Source of the DNA: a virus | Length of the DNA: 34,281 nucleotides | IMG/VR virus record: IMGVR_UViG_3300006904_000014 | Location: 1 to 34,281 of that record | Reading direction: 5' to 3' (one strand) | Shown here: piece by piece, positions 9,112 to 16,525 of the stretch | How the letters are laid out: every line of letters begins with the position of its first letter | How positions within the stretch are numbered: position 1 is the first letter of the stretch | Notes under the pieces: model-generated | What the model saw: the letters and a program-made list of their open reading frames with translations, nothing else | Told to the model about the DNA's origin: nothing | The model's database searches: none | Made by a program: the position numbers and the translations under genes

Positions 9112-10158
9112 TCACGTCCACACCACCCGGTAGCCAAGAACGATGTCTCCGGTGGTTCCGCCGCCGGTCAGGTTGATGCGGAAGAAGAAGCCGTCGCCGT
9201 TGGCGTTGCTCAGCCCGGTGATCTCGAGCTGCACGTAGCCCGGGTTGTTCGCGCTGTTCGTCGCCGCCGCGCCGATGTTGCTGACCGAGCCGTTGGCACC
9301 GTTGATGAGCTCCAGCTGTGCGCTGATCGTCCCCGCCGCGCTGGTCTTCTGGATCCAGACCTTCCAGGCGGTGACCGTTCCGCCCGTCGGCATGATCACC
9401 GGCAGATAGTTCGATCCGGTGGTCGTCAGCAGCGCGAGCGTGCTGCCAAGCGTCGCTCCTGAGGCCGGGGCGGCAAGCTGGATCGGGAATACCTGCCCGG
9501 CCGCCGCGAACGGCGTCGTTGAGACCGTACCGGAGGGGCTGACCGTGAGAACTCGGGCGAACCCAGTGCTCCCCGGATCTGGGCTCGTCGGGAACGTCAT
9601 CGTGTACGACACCGCGAGCGCCGACGGTGCCGCGAGCCCAACGAACACCGCGTCGCTCGTGCCGGTCTCGAACAGGCGCACGTCGCCGCTCGCGAGCCGC
9701 GCCCATCCGGTGCCGCTGTTCTGCTTGAACGTGTAGCGATCGCCTGAGTCGTCGAAGTTCAGCGCCGCGGCGACCGAGACGTAGTCGCCGCCGATCGCGC
9801 CCGCGAAGGCGCCAACGTTCAACGCGGCCCCGTTGGTTATCTGCACGTTGGTGCCGGCGCTCGATCGCCACGTCAGCTCATTGTTGACTGCGTTGACAAA
9901 GAGGCTCTTATTGTTCGAGGTCAGCGCGACGATCGACGCGAAGGTCAGGCGGTGCAGGTTGATGGGCGCGTACAGCGACGCGAACGTCAGATCGGCGTTG
10001 ATCTCGATCCCGTTCGTCTTGACGGTCGTGCCCTTGCCTGGCGAATGGTCATGCGCGTCGATCAGTGCGGTGTTCGCGTCCTGCGTGTCATCCCAAACGC
10101 CAGCGCCCGAGACTCCGCGCACCGGCAACGTGAGTCCGATGTTTGGGTATGTCGTCAC
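9112..10158 (-). CDS. Fibre-like virion protein
   Basis: 348 residues, GTG start overlapping the previous stop by 4 nt (GTGA). The N-terminus (YPNIGLTLPVRGVSGAGVW, DDTQDANTALIDAHDH) is the type found on many phage tail or head fibres, where a conserved anchor is followed by a glycine-rich turn (HSPGKGT). Residues about 60-200 are short beta-strands with repeated 'LFVN', 'LTWRSSAGTNVQITNG' and 'DDSGDRYTFKQ' motifs. The C-terminal 130 residues form a Thr/Ser/Gly-rich beta domain (APASGATLGSTLALLTTTGS). All this suggests an elongated trimeric beta fibre or virion surface protein. It lies between a small protein gene and the nozzle gene, in the virion block. Receptor binding is possible, but which part is distal is unknown. 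Confidence 0.78.
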   Translation of the reverse strand: MTTYPNIGLTLPVRGVSGAGVWDDTQDANTALIDAHDHSPGKGTTVKTNGIEINADLTFASLYAPINLHRLTFASIVALTSNNKSLFVNAVNNELTWRSSAGTNVQITNGAALNVGAFAGAIGGDYVSVAAALNFDDSGDRYTFKQNSGTGWARLASGDVRLFETGTSDAVFVGLAAPSALAVSYTMTFPTSPDPGSTGFARVLTVSPSGTVSTTPFAAAGQVFPIQLAAPASGATLGSTLALLTTTGSNYLPVIMPTGGTVTAWKVWIQKTSAAGTISAQLELINGANGSVSNIGAAATNSANNPGYVQLEITGLSNANGDGFFFRINLTGGGTTGDIVLGYRVVWT

Positions 10159-10496
10159 CAGACCTCCACGCGCGCATCGGGCTGGTCGACGCCGACGACG
10201 GTGATCCAGACCTCGAGATCCGGATGCGGGTTCGCGATGTCCATCGCGTGCGCGAACGTCGCGTCGGCGACCGTGGCGACCATCGTGTATCCGAGCGCGT
10301 CGCGACCCAGGCCGTGCTGCACCTTGTTCGTCCCGACGACTAGATCCACGACCTTCGCTTCGCGGTTCCGAGCGCGCTGCAGTCGCTCAATCGCCGCGCC
10401 GGTCTCCTCGAACGCGCGTGCGACCTGCGGATCGTCGACCTGCGTCAGTCCGAGCGACGTCGCCGGCGGGATGCGCTGTGGTCTGCGCCCGGCCAT
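10155..10496 (-). CDS. Small virion-block protein, unknown function
   Basis: 113 residues. The ATG at 10496 is chosen because GAGGTGG lies 6 nt upstream and the ATG overlaps the stop of the adaptor gene (TGATG); a GTG three codons upstream is also possible. The N-terminus is basic and Pro-rich (AGRRPQRIPP). Residues about 24-45 are a predicted helix with charged residues, followed by a beta-rich domain (KVVDLVVGTNKVQHGLGR, then VWITVVGVDQPDARVEVW). It sits between the adaptor candidate and the fibre-like protein. It could be a tail adaptor, a fibre-attachment or a fibre chaperone protein. I do not recognise the family. Confidence 0.72.
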   Translation of the reverse strand: MAGRRPQRIPPATSLGLTQVDDPQVARAFEETGAAIERLQRARNREAKVVDLVVGTNKVQHGLGRDALGYTMVATVADATFAHAMDIANPHPDLEVWITVVGVDQPDARVEVW

Positions 10497-11143
10497 CAGC
10501 GCCACCTCTCGTCGCGAACGACGTCATCCCAGTAGCACTCGCGGATCGGGATGTAGTCGGGCTCCTGCGCCTTGCGTTGTGACGCTCCACCGGTGATGAC
10601 GACGCGCGCCTTCTCGAGCTGGCGCTCCCACGCGGTGATGTCGCGCTCGCTGTTCGCCGCGAGCCGGATGAGCGCGCCGTAGATGACGAACTCCTCCCAT
10701 CCGTTGAAGAACTCGCGCGCCTCGTTCAGCTGCGGCGCCAGCGGCGTGGTGACAAAGCGCAGCGTGTAGACCGCGTCCGGTGTCGGGTACAGGTCGACCC
10801 CGCGCTCGGTGGACCGGAAGCAGTAGGGTCGACCGGTCGGGGCGAAGCTGTCGATCTCGTCGATGCCGATCTGGTCCATCGGAACGTACGACGTGCCCTC
10901 GAGCCGGCTGATCTTGCGGACGACCCACGTGCTGTCGGGCAGCGGCGAATAGTCCACGCCGGCGATCGTGAACACCGTGCTCACGATGTCCCAGTAGCCC
11001 TGGTTCGTCTGCGCGATCAGCTGGTAGAGCTCGGCCCAAGACGCCTGGATCTCGGTCGTCAGGTTCGCGTCAGGGAAGCGGATGGAACTCCGCATGTCGC
11101 CCCGGAAGCGAACGATCGAGATGATGTCGGCGAGAGACTTCAT
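10496..11143 (-). CDS. Head-tail adaptor (connector) candidate
   Basis: 215 residues when started at the ATG at 11143, which has a strong GGAGG site 7 nt upstream. A longer version from 11191 (231 residues) would overlap the tailspike stop by ATGA but has no such site, so the shorter form is preferred. The protein is mostly helical at the N-terminus (MKSLADIISIVRFRGDM, then ASWAELYQLIAQTNQGYWD), a beta-strand middle (YSPLPDSTWVVRKISRLEG) and a helical end with ELEKAR-type charge. This helix-beta-helix layout, about 200-residue length and position before the nozzle gene fit podoviral adaptor proteins that join portal to tail (P22 gp4- or T7 gp11-type role). The family identity is inferred. Confidence 0.75.
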   Translation of the reverse strand: MKSLADIISIVRFRGDMRSSIRFPDANLTTEIQASWAELYQLIAQTNQGYWDIVSTVFTIAGVDYSPLPDSTWVVRKISRLEGTSYVPMDQIGIDEIDSFAPTGRPYCFRSTERGVDLYPTPDAVYTLRFVTTPLAPQLNEAREFFNGWEEFVIYGALIRLAANSERDITAWERQLEKARVVITGGASQRKAQEPDYIPIRECYWDDVVRDERWR

Positions 11144-11187
11144 GGTGTCGCCTCCGAGAGGAGCAGGCAGGAATGCGGGAAGGCTGC

Positions 11188-12477
11188 TCATGAGATCGCC
11201 CCGAACGACTTCCATGTCCCCGGGGTTCCTCCGGTAACGCAGATCCATCCGGCGAAGCCACCGGAGATAGGGTCAGCATTGAACACGACTTCGCCGGCAA
11301 CATGGGTCCCGGTACTCGGCGCTGCCGCGCGCGTACCCGCGCCCTTGAGCGCCCCACCGAGCGTCACCAGATCCGCGATGGTCGAGTTGACCTGCCCGGT
11401 GCTCTGGTTGATGTAGAAGGATGCGGCGCCGGTGGCCTCGCCCATCACGTACTCGTCGACGTCCGTGACGGTGTTCCCGGTGCCGAGCGCATATGCTTCA
11501 TTGAGGATGAGGTGAGTGAAGGTGTGGCCGTTGGCTGCCATCCTGACGCCGCGAACTCCGCATCTGTTCGCGCCGGTCGAGATCCGGATGATCTCGTTCC
11601 GGTTAGCGAGCAGCCCGACGTACACGCCGAACAAGTGATTGTCTGCGCCGGTGATGAGGATACTCGGCGTGGTCTCGACATCGGGTCCAGGCTCGGTCTG
11701 GATGTGGTAGAAGTTGTCCCCCGAGCTGCCGATCACCACGTCGTTCTGCGTGTTGTTCTCTGCCCAGATGCCGAACCATCCATTGCCGCCACCGCCGGTG
11801 ATGTTGACGCCGATCTGGTTGCCGTTGGCCCACAGGTAGCGGCACGAGATCGCATTCGCGTTGAGCTTGAACCCGGAGCCCGACGGGAAGCCGGATACGA
11901 ACACGTTCTCGATGCCGGCCAGGAAGTTGAGCTGCGTGATCGCACCGAGGTTGATCCCATCGCCCGCGGTGCCGTTGCCATCGAGGCTGAGATTTCGAAT
12001 CCAGGACCCGGAGCCGCCGGCACCACTCGGGTCCTCGGTGCTGTTCTGCTCGCGGATCGCGCTGCCCGTCGAGCCGGTGATGCGCCGCAGAACGCAGTGC
12101 CCCATCTGCTCTCCGGCCAGCGACACGTAGCCGGGGAGTTGCAGGTTGCTGAACATGTACGGCCGCGTCGATCGCGGGATCAGCACCTCGGACCCGCGAA
12201 ACGTGCCGTTCGAGATCGATCCCAGCGACGCCGCGTAGTCAAGCGCCTCCTGAATCGCCGCCGTATCGTCGGTCACTCCGTCGCCGACAGCACCGAACGC
12301 CTTGATGGTCACCGGAGCGCGCTGGAGCACGGTCCGGATGTCGTCGAGCGCGGTCCTGATCGCATTGAGATCGGCCGCGGTGATCTGCCTCGTCGCGTTC
12401 GTGACCGGCTTGATGTCGGTCTTCGCCGCGTATAGCGCAGCGTCCAGGGCGGTGTTGTCGTCGACGAAGTTGGTCAC
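11188..12477 (-). CDS. Tailspike with pectate-lyase-like beta-helix
   Basis: 429 residues, GTG start 3 nt after the previous stop. After a short helical head-binding part (residues 1-50) comes VTIKAFGAVGDGVTDDTAAI (residues 57-76), the hallmark entry of the Pectate_lyase_3 / right-handed parallel beta-helix superfamily found in phage tailspikes and depolymerases. Residues about 90-350 are short beta-strands rich in Gly, Asn and Val, with many N-containing turns. The C-terminal 45 residues (HVAGEVVFNADPISGGFAGW, ending GTWKSFGAIS) look like a small trimerisation or capping domain seen at the ends of many phage tail proteins. It probably binds or degrades a host surface polysaccharide. Catalytic residues cannot be assigned from sequence alone. 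Confidence 0.85.
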   Translation of the reverse strand: MTNFVDDNTALDAALYAAKTDIKPVTNATRQITAADLNAIRTALDDIRTVLQRAPVTIKAFGAVGDGVTDDTAAIQEALDYAASLGSISNGTFRGSEVLIPRSTRPYMFSNLQLPGYVSLAGEQMGHCVLRRITGSTGSAIREQNSTEDPSGAGGSGSWIRNLSLDGNGTAGDGINLGAITQLNFLAGIENVFVSGFPSGSGFKLNANAISCRYLWANGNQIGVNITGGGGNGWFGIWAENNTQNDVVIGSSGDNFYHIQTEPGPDVETTPSILITGADNHLFGVYVGLLANRNEIIRISTGANRCGVRGVRMAANGHTFTHLILNEAYALGTGNTVTDVDEYVMGEATGAASFYINQSTGQVNSTIADLVTLGGALKGAGTRAAAPSTGTHVAGEVVFNADPISGGFAGWICVTGGTPGTWKSFGAIS

Positions 12478-12480
12478 GAC

Positions 12481-13212
12481 TCAGCTCAGCGTGCAGCCGT
12501 TCTGGTAGATCACCGACCAGGCCGATCCGGTCCACTCGAGGACGGCGCAGTCACCGACCACGGTGGCCGATGCGACCACGCCGATCGCGCCGAGGTGGGT
12601 GTACGCCTCCGCGATCATCCCGGTGAACACACCGTCGATGCTTCCGACCGGGGTTCCCGACACAGCAGAGCACGTGACGATGCACCGCTCGCCGACCGCA
12701 CTTCCGTTCGGCAGCGCGTTGGCCCCGGTCGACGACACGGTGTTGGTCACCGAGCAGCAGTACCGGATCCACAGGTTCAGCCCGGTGAGCGGGGTCGTGC
12801 CGACCACGACCGCGTTGGCCGCACCACCTGCGCGCTGGACACGCGTTGCGCGCCAGAGCGGCGTGGTTGCGCCCGTCGCGACCAGTTCGATCGCCTGGCC
12901 CACGTCGGTGAACGTGAACGCCGAGGCACACGCGAATCCCGTCGTGGTGTCCGGGCTGGAGATCGTCACCGTTCCGAGAGGCGTCGATGCAGCCGAGACG
13001 CACACGATGCGCTTGCGCTGACCAGCGACGGTCGGAGCGGCGAGCGTGTACGCCTTGGTGCCCGAGACGGTGAGCTCGGTGAGGTACGTGGTGAGCGACA
13101 GCGCGCCGGCCGCGGAGACGGCGTCGATGCCGGCGCCGATCGCGTCCGAGAGCCCGTCGATGGTGCTCTGGTCGAAGTTTCCGACCTGCTTGAGTTGAGC
13201 TGCAGTCAGCAT
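12481..13212 (-). CDS. Virion surface/decoration-type protein with internal duplication
   Basis: 243 residues, ATG start one base after the TAA of the preceding gene. The N-terminal helix (MLTAAQLKQVGNFDQSTI) is followed by two related beta domains. The first has TVAGQRKRIVCVSAASTPLG and ends LWRATRVQR; the second has SAVGERCIVTCSAVSGTPVG and ends CAVLEWTGSAWSVIY. The shared G-x-R-x-x-V-x-C ... TP-x-G ... W order suggests duplication of one beta-sandwich unit. Seven or more cysteines are present, which is unusual for phage virion proteins. Position after the capsid and the first small head protein suggests a decoration, head-fibre or tail-attachment role. Not a recognised named family. Confidence 0.75.
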   Translation of the reverse strand: MLTAAQLKQVGNFDQSTIDGLSDAIGAGIDAVSAAGALSLTTYLTELTVSGTKAYTLAAPTVAGQRKRIVCVSAASTPLGTVTISSPDTTTGFACASAFTFTDVGQAIELVATGATTPLWRATRVQRAGGAANAVVVGTTPLTGLNLWIRYCCSVTNTVSSTGANALPNGSAVGERCIVTCSAVSGTPVGSIDGVFTGMIAEAYTHLGAIGVVASATVVGDCAVLEWTGSAWSVIYQNGCTLS

Positions 13213-13213
13213 G

Positions 13214-13615
13214 TTACGGATTCCTTGAGGACGTGCGAACCGTCCACGTGAAGTAGGGGATGTCGGTGGTCGCCAAGTCCGTCAGCGTGTTGTTGACGTA
13301 GAACTTGGCGGTGAAGGTCCCGGCGGTGACGTCGATGGCCGTGATCTTTCCGAAGAGACCAGCGGTGCCCTCGCCGCCCCACGAGATGATCGGGGAGCCG
13401 ACGAGCGCGGGGTAGACGTAGCGGAACGTCCCGGTGTAGATGCCGGTCGATCCCGAGTACGTCAGCGCGGTGATCTCGCCGTTGAGGGCGCTCTGCGCGT
13501 CGAGCGTGCAGTTGGCAGCTGCGCCGCCACCGGTGACGTGCGCGTACAGCGTGACGCTGCTGGCGCGCGCCGTCTCCAGCGGATGAGTGCATCGAGCGGT
13601 TCCTTGAATCGTCAT
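13214..13615 (-). CDS. Capsid-adjacent structural (decoration-like) protein
   Basis: 133 residues, ATG start with a TGAGGAG site 5 nt upstream; the site includes the stop of the capsid gene. Almost entirely beta-strand with Thr/Ser/Gly-rich turns (GEITALTYSGSTGIYTGTF; FGKITAIDVTAGTFTAKFYV). Two cysteines near residues 9 and 36. Small all-beta proteins encoded straight after the major capsid gene are often head decoration or cement proteins, and the strong ribosome-binding site agrees with abundant expression. The role is inferred. Confidence 0.75.
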   Translation of the reverse strand: MTIQGTARCTHPLETARASSVTLYAHVTGGGAAANCTLDAQSALNGEITALTYSGSTGIYTGTFRYVYPALVGSPIISWGGEGTAGLFGKITAIDVTAGTFTAKFYVNNTLTDLATTDIPYFTWTVRTSSRNP

Positions 13616-13624
13616 GGCCGCTCC

Positions 13625-14893
13625 TCAGGTGCTCGGGTTGATCTTCGCGTTCCAGTTCCATCCCGGTGCCGAGCAGCCGACGTTGGAGTAGTTCGCGAGG
13701 CGGGCTTCCGCGCTGTCCTCGTTCTGCGAGGGCTGCAGGCGGTTGCCGGTGTAGCTCTCGCCGGTCCAGTTGATCAGCTCGCCCGTGTGCCACAGGGTCC
13801 ACGTGTTGAGCTGCAGGCCGGTGAGGCGATTCGAGGGACAGTTGCGGTCGGGGTAGATGCGGACGACCCGGCCGCCGACGAGCGCCTTGTAGCCGCTGAA
13901 GCCGACAATGAGGTCGCCGGTCTCGTTGCGGATCGACGTGGTCAGTTCGCCCAGGATGCGCATCTTCGAGTTCGAGATCAGCTCGAGGTCCGACAGCGAC
14001 TCGGGGTTCGCGAAGATGTGCGACGTCTTGGCGCCGTACTTGCCAGCCTTGCCGGTCGCCTTGATGATGACCTCGTCGAGGCCGCCGGCCGCGGTGCCGT
14101 CGTAGTAGATGCCGCCCAGGTAGACCGGAGCTGGCGTGCGAACGACCGAGTTGAACGACGCGGCCAGCTTCGTGGTGCGGTCGTCGATCGGAAGCCAGTC
14201 CTCGACGCCGGCGAGGCAGACGTCGTAGTCGCCGCGCTGGAAGACGTACGAGGAGGTCGCGACGCCAGCGATCTTGGTGCCGAGGTTGTCGGCGATCGTG
14301 ACGGTGCCGGCCTCGTGGTCCACCGCCGTGACGGTCGTGGTGTCACCGCCGTCGAGCAGCGTGCCCGTGCCGTCGGTCGCGCTGAGCTGCAGGACCTGGT
14401 TGATGTGGAAGTTGAAGACGGCCGCGTTGTCGGTGAACGTCAGCGTGGTCGTGTTCGTCGAGGCGATCGCGAGCTTGCCGATGTTGCCACCGGCGGTGCG
14501 GTACAGCCGGCGACCGATCTTCTCGCCCAGCGACTTGAAGCCGCGGTCGAACTCCTTGATCGAGGAGACGTACGCGTCGGACTTGCGCGCCGTCGAGAAC
14601 AGCAGCTCGTGGTTGACCACGATGCGCTGGTACTGAGTCTTCCTCGGGATGAGGAAGTCCTCGTACTGGCTGATCGTGTTGTCGGTCATCGCGGACGCGT
14701 AGTCGCCGTTCGCGCCGCTCGGGTTGCCGAACTCGACGGGCTGGACGTATCGACGTCCGCCGGCCATGACGCCCTGCTCCTTCGACATGAAGGCAAACAG
14801 GGCGTTCTCCCCGTAGCTCTGCTCGAGGATCTTCTCGGTGGTGTAGACGTCCTTCAGAAAGGCGTCTTGATTCGCTAGCGTATGTGCGGTCAC
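13625..14893 (-). CDS. Major capsid protein
   Basis: 422 residues, GTG start with AAGGAG 8 nt upstream. The N-terminal region is helical with MSKEQGVMAGGRRYVQPVEF and QYEDFLIPRKTQYQRIVVNH, then a long spine-like helix (DAYVSSIKEFDRGFKSLGEK). A beta-rich middle (DNAAVFNFHINQVLQLSATD; TTTVTAVDHEAGTVTIADNL) looks like the insertion/P-domain of HK97-fold capsid proteins of podoviruses. The C-terminal part includes SHIFANPESLSDLEL and the closing Trp-rich strand. It follows the scaffold-like gene and precedes the decoration-like gene, the normal head gene order. The strong ribosome-binding site can be hidden by a hairpin (see the separate entry). The HK97 fold is inferred from pattern and order. 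Confidence 0.88.
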   Translation of the reverse strand: MTAHTLANQDAFLKDVYTTEKILEQSYGENALFAFMSKEQGVMAGGRRYVQPVEFGNPSGANGDYASAMTDNTISQYEDFLIPRKTQYQRIVVNHELLFSTARKSDAYVSSIKEFDRGFKSLGEKIGRRLYRTAGGNIGKLAIASTNTTTLTFTDNAAVFNFHINQVLQLSATDGTGTLLDGGDTTTVTAVDHEAGTVTIADNLGTKIAGVATSSYVFQRGDYDVCLAGVEDWLPIDDRTTKLAASFNSVVRTPAPVYLGGIYYDGTAAGGLDEVIIKATGKAGKYGAKTSHIFANPESLSDLELISNSKMRILGELTTSIRNETGDLIVGFSGYKALVGGRVVRIYPDRNCPSNRLTGLQLNTWTLWHTGELINWTGESYTGNRLQPSQNEDSAEARLANYSNVGCSAPGWNWNAKINPST

Positions 14894-14898
14894 GTGAT

Positions 14899-14919
14899 GT
14901 GCTCCTTGTTGGGGAGCAC
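14899..14919 (-). promoter_or_regulatory. Hairpin covering the capsid gene ribosome-binding site
   Basis: On the minus-strand RNA, GTGCTCC (14919-14913) can pair perfectly with GGAGCAC (14905-14899) across a 7-nt loop, CCAACAA. The AAGGAG Shine-Dalgarno site of the capsid gene (14902-14907) lies in the loop edge and 3' arm. Folding would reduce ribosome access to the GTG at 14893; ribosomes or an RNA-binding protein could open it. It could also act as an RNA processing or stability element. Confidence 0.6.
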
Positions 14920-14936
14920 CGCGAGTCAGCTATCGA

Positions 14937-16247
14937 TCAGGAGTCTCCGAAGTGCTTGACGGCGAGCAGCTTGATGCGCTCCTTTTCAGTGCGCCAAGTC
15001 TTCTTCGGTGGCTCCTCGGTCGGTGCTGGCTTTGCTGCCGGAGTTGTTGCGGGTGCAACACTCGCGCTCGCGTTCGTGATGGTCCGGGGCCCGTTTCCCT
15101 GTGGCTCCGCTTTTTGATCCGTCGCTACGGCTGCTTGAGTTGGCGTGGCGGTGCTTGCTGCTGGTGCCTTCTGCGTTGCCTTGGCGATCTTGTCGGCAAG
15201 GGCTTGGTAGCGAGTCTCGATCTTGCGGGATGCGAGATCGATCAAGTTGGTGTCCTGGTCGGCGCGGCTGTACTCGCCCGTCTTGAACCCGCGGTTCAGC
15301 TCCTTCCAGAGCAACTCCTCGGGCTTCATGCCGTCGAAGTCGGTGCTGAGGTTGCGCAGGAGCGGATACTTCGTCGCGTGATCGCCGGCGCCGATGAACT
15401 GTGCGACGAGCGGCACCTTCGTGGCCGCCTCCGCCGCGTCAGGATCCTGAGCGGGCGCGGGCTTCGTCGCATCTGCCGTGCGGTCACGGCGGTCCCGCGC
15501 CAGCAGGTGCCGCACGCGCTCGGACTCGCGCTGCGCCTTGATGCTAGGGTCGAGCGGCACCCCCAGTTCGCGCTCGGTGAGGTCGTGGTAGAGCCACGTC
15601 AGGTGCTTGTCGACGTCGGGGTGCTTCGGGTCATCGACGCCCAGTGCGGTGGCGTACACCCGACGGAGCGCGCCGATCGAGTCCTCCATGATGGTCCGCT
15701 CGGCCTCGTCGAGGGCTTTCTCTCGCGCCGTCGGCTCACCGCGGGCGGGCCGCGCGCGCAGCTGCTCGAGTTCGGTCACGAGCTTCGTGTTGTGCTCGGC
15801 GAACCGGTCCGCGCGGGCCTTGTGCTCGGCGATCGCGTCCTCGGTGGACTTCGCCGGAGCGGTAGAGGGCGCCGCGGCAGCTGCAGGGGGTGTCGAAGTC
15901 TCCGGTGGCGTCGCCTGAGTCGGAGCGACAGCGGCAACCGGCGCCCCTGCAGCGGGCGGCGAATCGGGTTTGGGTGCTTCGGGTGGCTCGTCGGAGACCG
16001 TCCCGTGCTTGTCGATGTTCTCGAGCATCTTGCGCGCGGTGGGGCTCAGGCCGAGACCTCGGCCGCCCTTGCCGACGGTCACCGACTCCTGCTCGACGGA
16101 GCCGGCTGCCACGTCGCGGACCGGCTCGGAGGATCCCGACCCGATGGTCACCGACTCGTGGATCTGGCCGCGCGCGCGTTGCGAGTTGCCAGCGGCGGGC
16201 TTGGCGCCGCCGATCGGTGACATCTCCTCGTGAAACTCGACGTCCAT
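14937..16247 (-). CDS. Scaffold-like head assembly protein
   Basis: 436 residues, ATG overlapping the previous TAA (TAATG). It is highly charged and low complexity: Pro/Ala-rich at about 88-135, a Glu/Arg/Lys-rich helical stretch at about 138-190 (KARADRFAEHNTKLVTELEQ), a more ordered helical middle at about 190-360, and an Ala/Thr/Pro-rich tail with a basic helical end (KTWRTEKERIKLLAVKHFGD). No cysteine is seen. The composition, the basic C-terminal helix and the position between the portal-linked gene and the capsid gene fit a capsid scaffolding protein. Scaffolds guide procapsid assembly and leave before or during DNA packaging. Sequence families of scaffolds diverge strongly, so the call rests on context and composition. 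Confidence 0.78.
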   Translation of the reverse strand: MDVEFHEEMSPIGGAKPAAGNSQRARGQIHESVTIGSGSSEPVRDVAAGSVEQESVTVGKGGRGLGLSPTARKMLENIDKHGTVSDEPPEAPKPDSPPAAGAPVAAVAPTQATPPETSTPPAAAAAPSTAPAKSTEDAIAEHKARADRFAEHNTKLVTELEQLRARPARGEPTAREKALDEAERTIMEDSIGALRRVYATALGVDDPKHPDVDKHLTWLYHDLTERELGVPLDPSIKAQRESERVRHLLARDRRDRTADATKPAPAQDPDAAEAATKVPLVAQFIGAGDHATKYPLLRNLSTDFDGMKPEELLWKELNRGFKTGEYSRADQDTNLIDLASRKIETRYQALADKIAKATQKAPAASTATPTQAAVATDQKAEPQGNGPRTITNASASVAPATTPAAKPAPTEEPPKKTWRTEKERIKLLAVKHFGDS

Positions 16248-16519
16248 TACTCGTTATCCTTGAGGCTGAGCGCCTTGACCCATGACGGGACCTTCTTCCG
16301 CGGAATGCTCGCGAGCGAATCCTGCTCGCCCCAGTTCCAGTCCGACTCGTCCGACGGCTGGCACTCGCGCGCCATGATCGCCGCGTCGGCCGCGCTCGTG
16401 TCGCCCTCCATGGTCCGGTAGTCGACGCGGGGCAGCTTGATGCCGTACGAATAGCGGGACTCGTCGACGGCGATCTGCGCCTGCTCGATGGAGAGTGGGT
16501 GGTCGAAAACGATTCGCAT
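16247..16519 (-). CDS. Small head-block protein, unknown function
   Basis: 90 residues, ATG start with GAGGAA just upstream; the site overlaps the portal stop region. Features: an N-terminal beta segment (MRIVFDHPLSIEQAQIAVDE), an acidic middle with several Trp/Asp (SDESDWNWGEQDSL) and a basic end (PRKKVPSWVKALSLKDNE). It lies between portal and scaffold. Possibly a head assembly helper; the family is not recognised. Confidence 0.75.
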   Translation of the reverse strand: MRIVFDHPLSIEQAQIAVDESRYSYGIKLPRVDYRTMEGDTSAADAAIMARECQPSDESDWNWGEQDSLASIPRKKVPSWVKALSLKDNE

Positions 16520-16525
16520 TCTTCC

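Noticed and set aside
8669-9871. Minus-strand frame that would join the fibre gene and lipoprotein region
   Set aside because: Overlaps a better frame at the fibre gene and reads the lipoprotein gene backwards; low-complexity Arg-rich product.
11302-12435. Plus-strand frame over the tailspike gene
   Set aside because: Antisense shadow; tailspike motif on the minus strand is clear.
13538-14878. Plus-strand frame over the capsid gene
   Set aside because: Antisense shadow, Arg/Val/Asp-rich, no motif.
14894-14936. Rho-independent terminator between scaffold and capsid genes
   Set aside because: The stem is real but no U-tract follows and the next gene's RBS is inside it; RBS control is a better reading.
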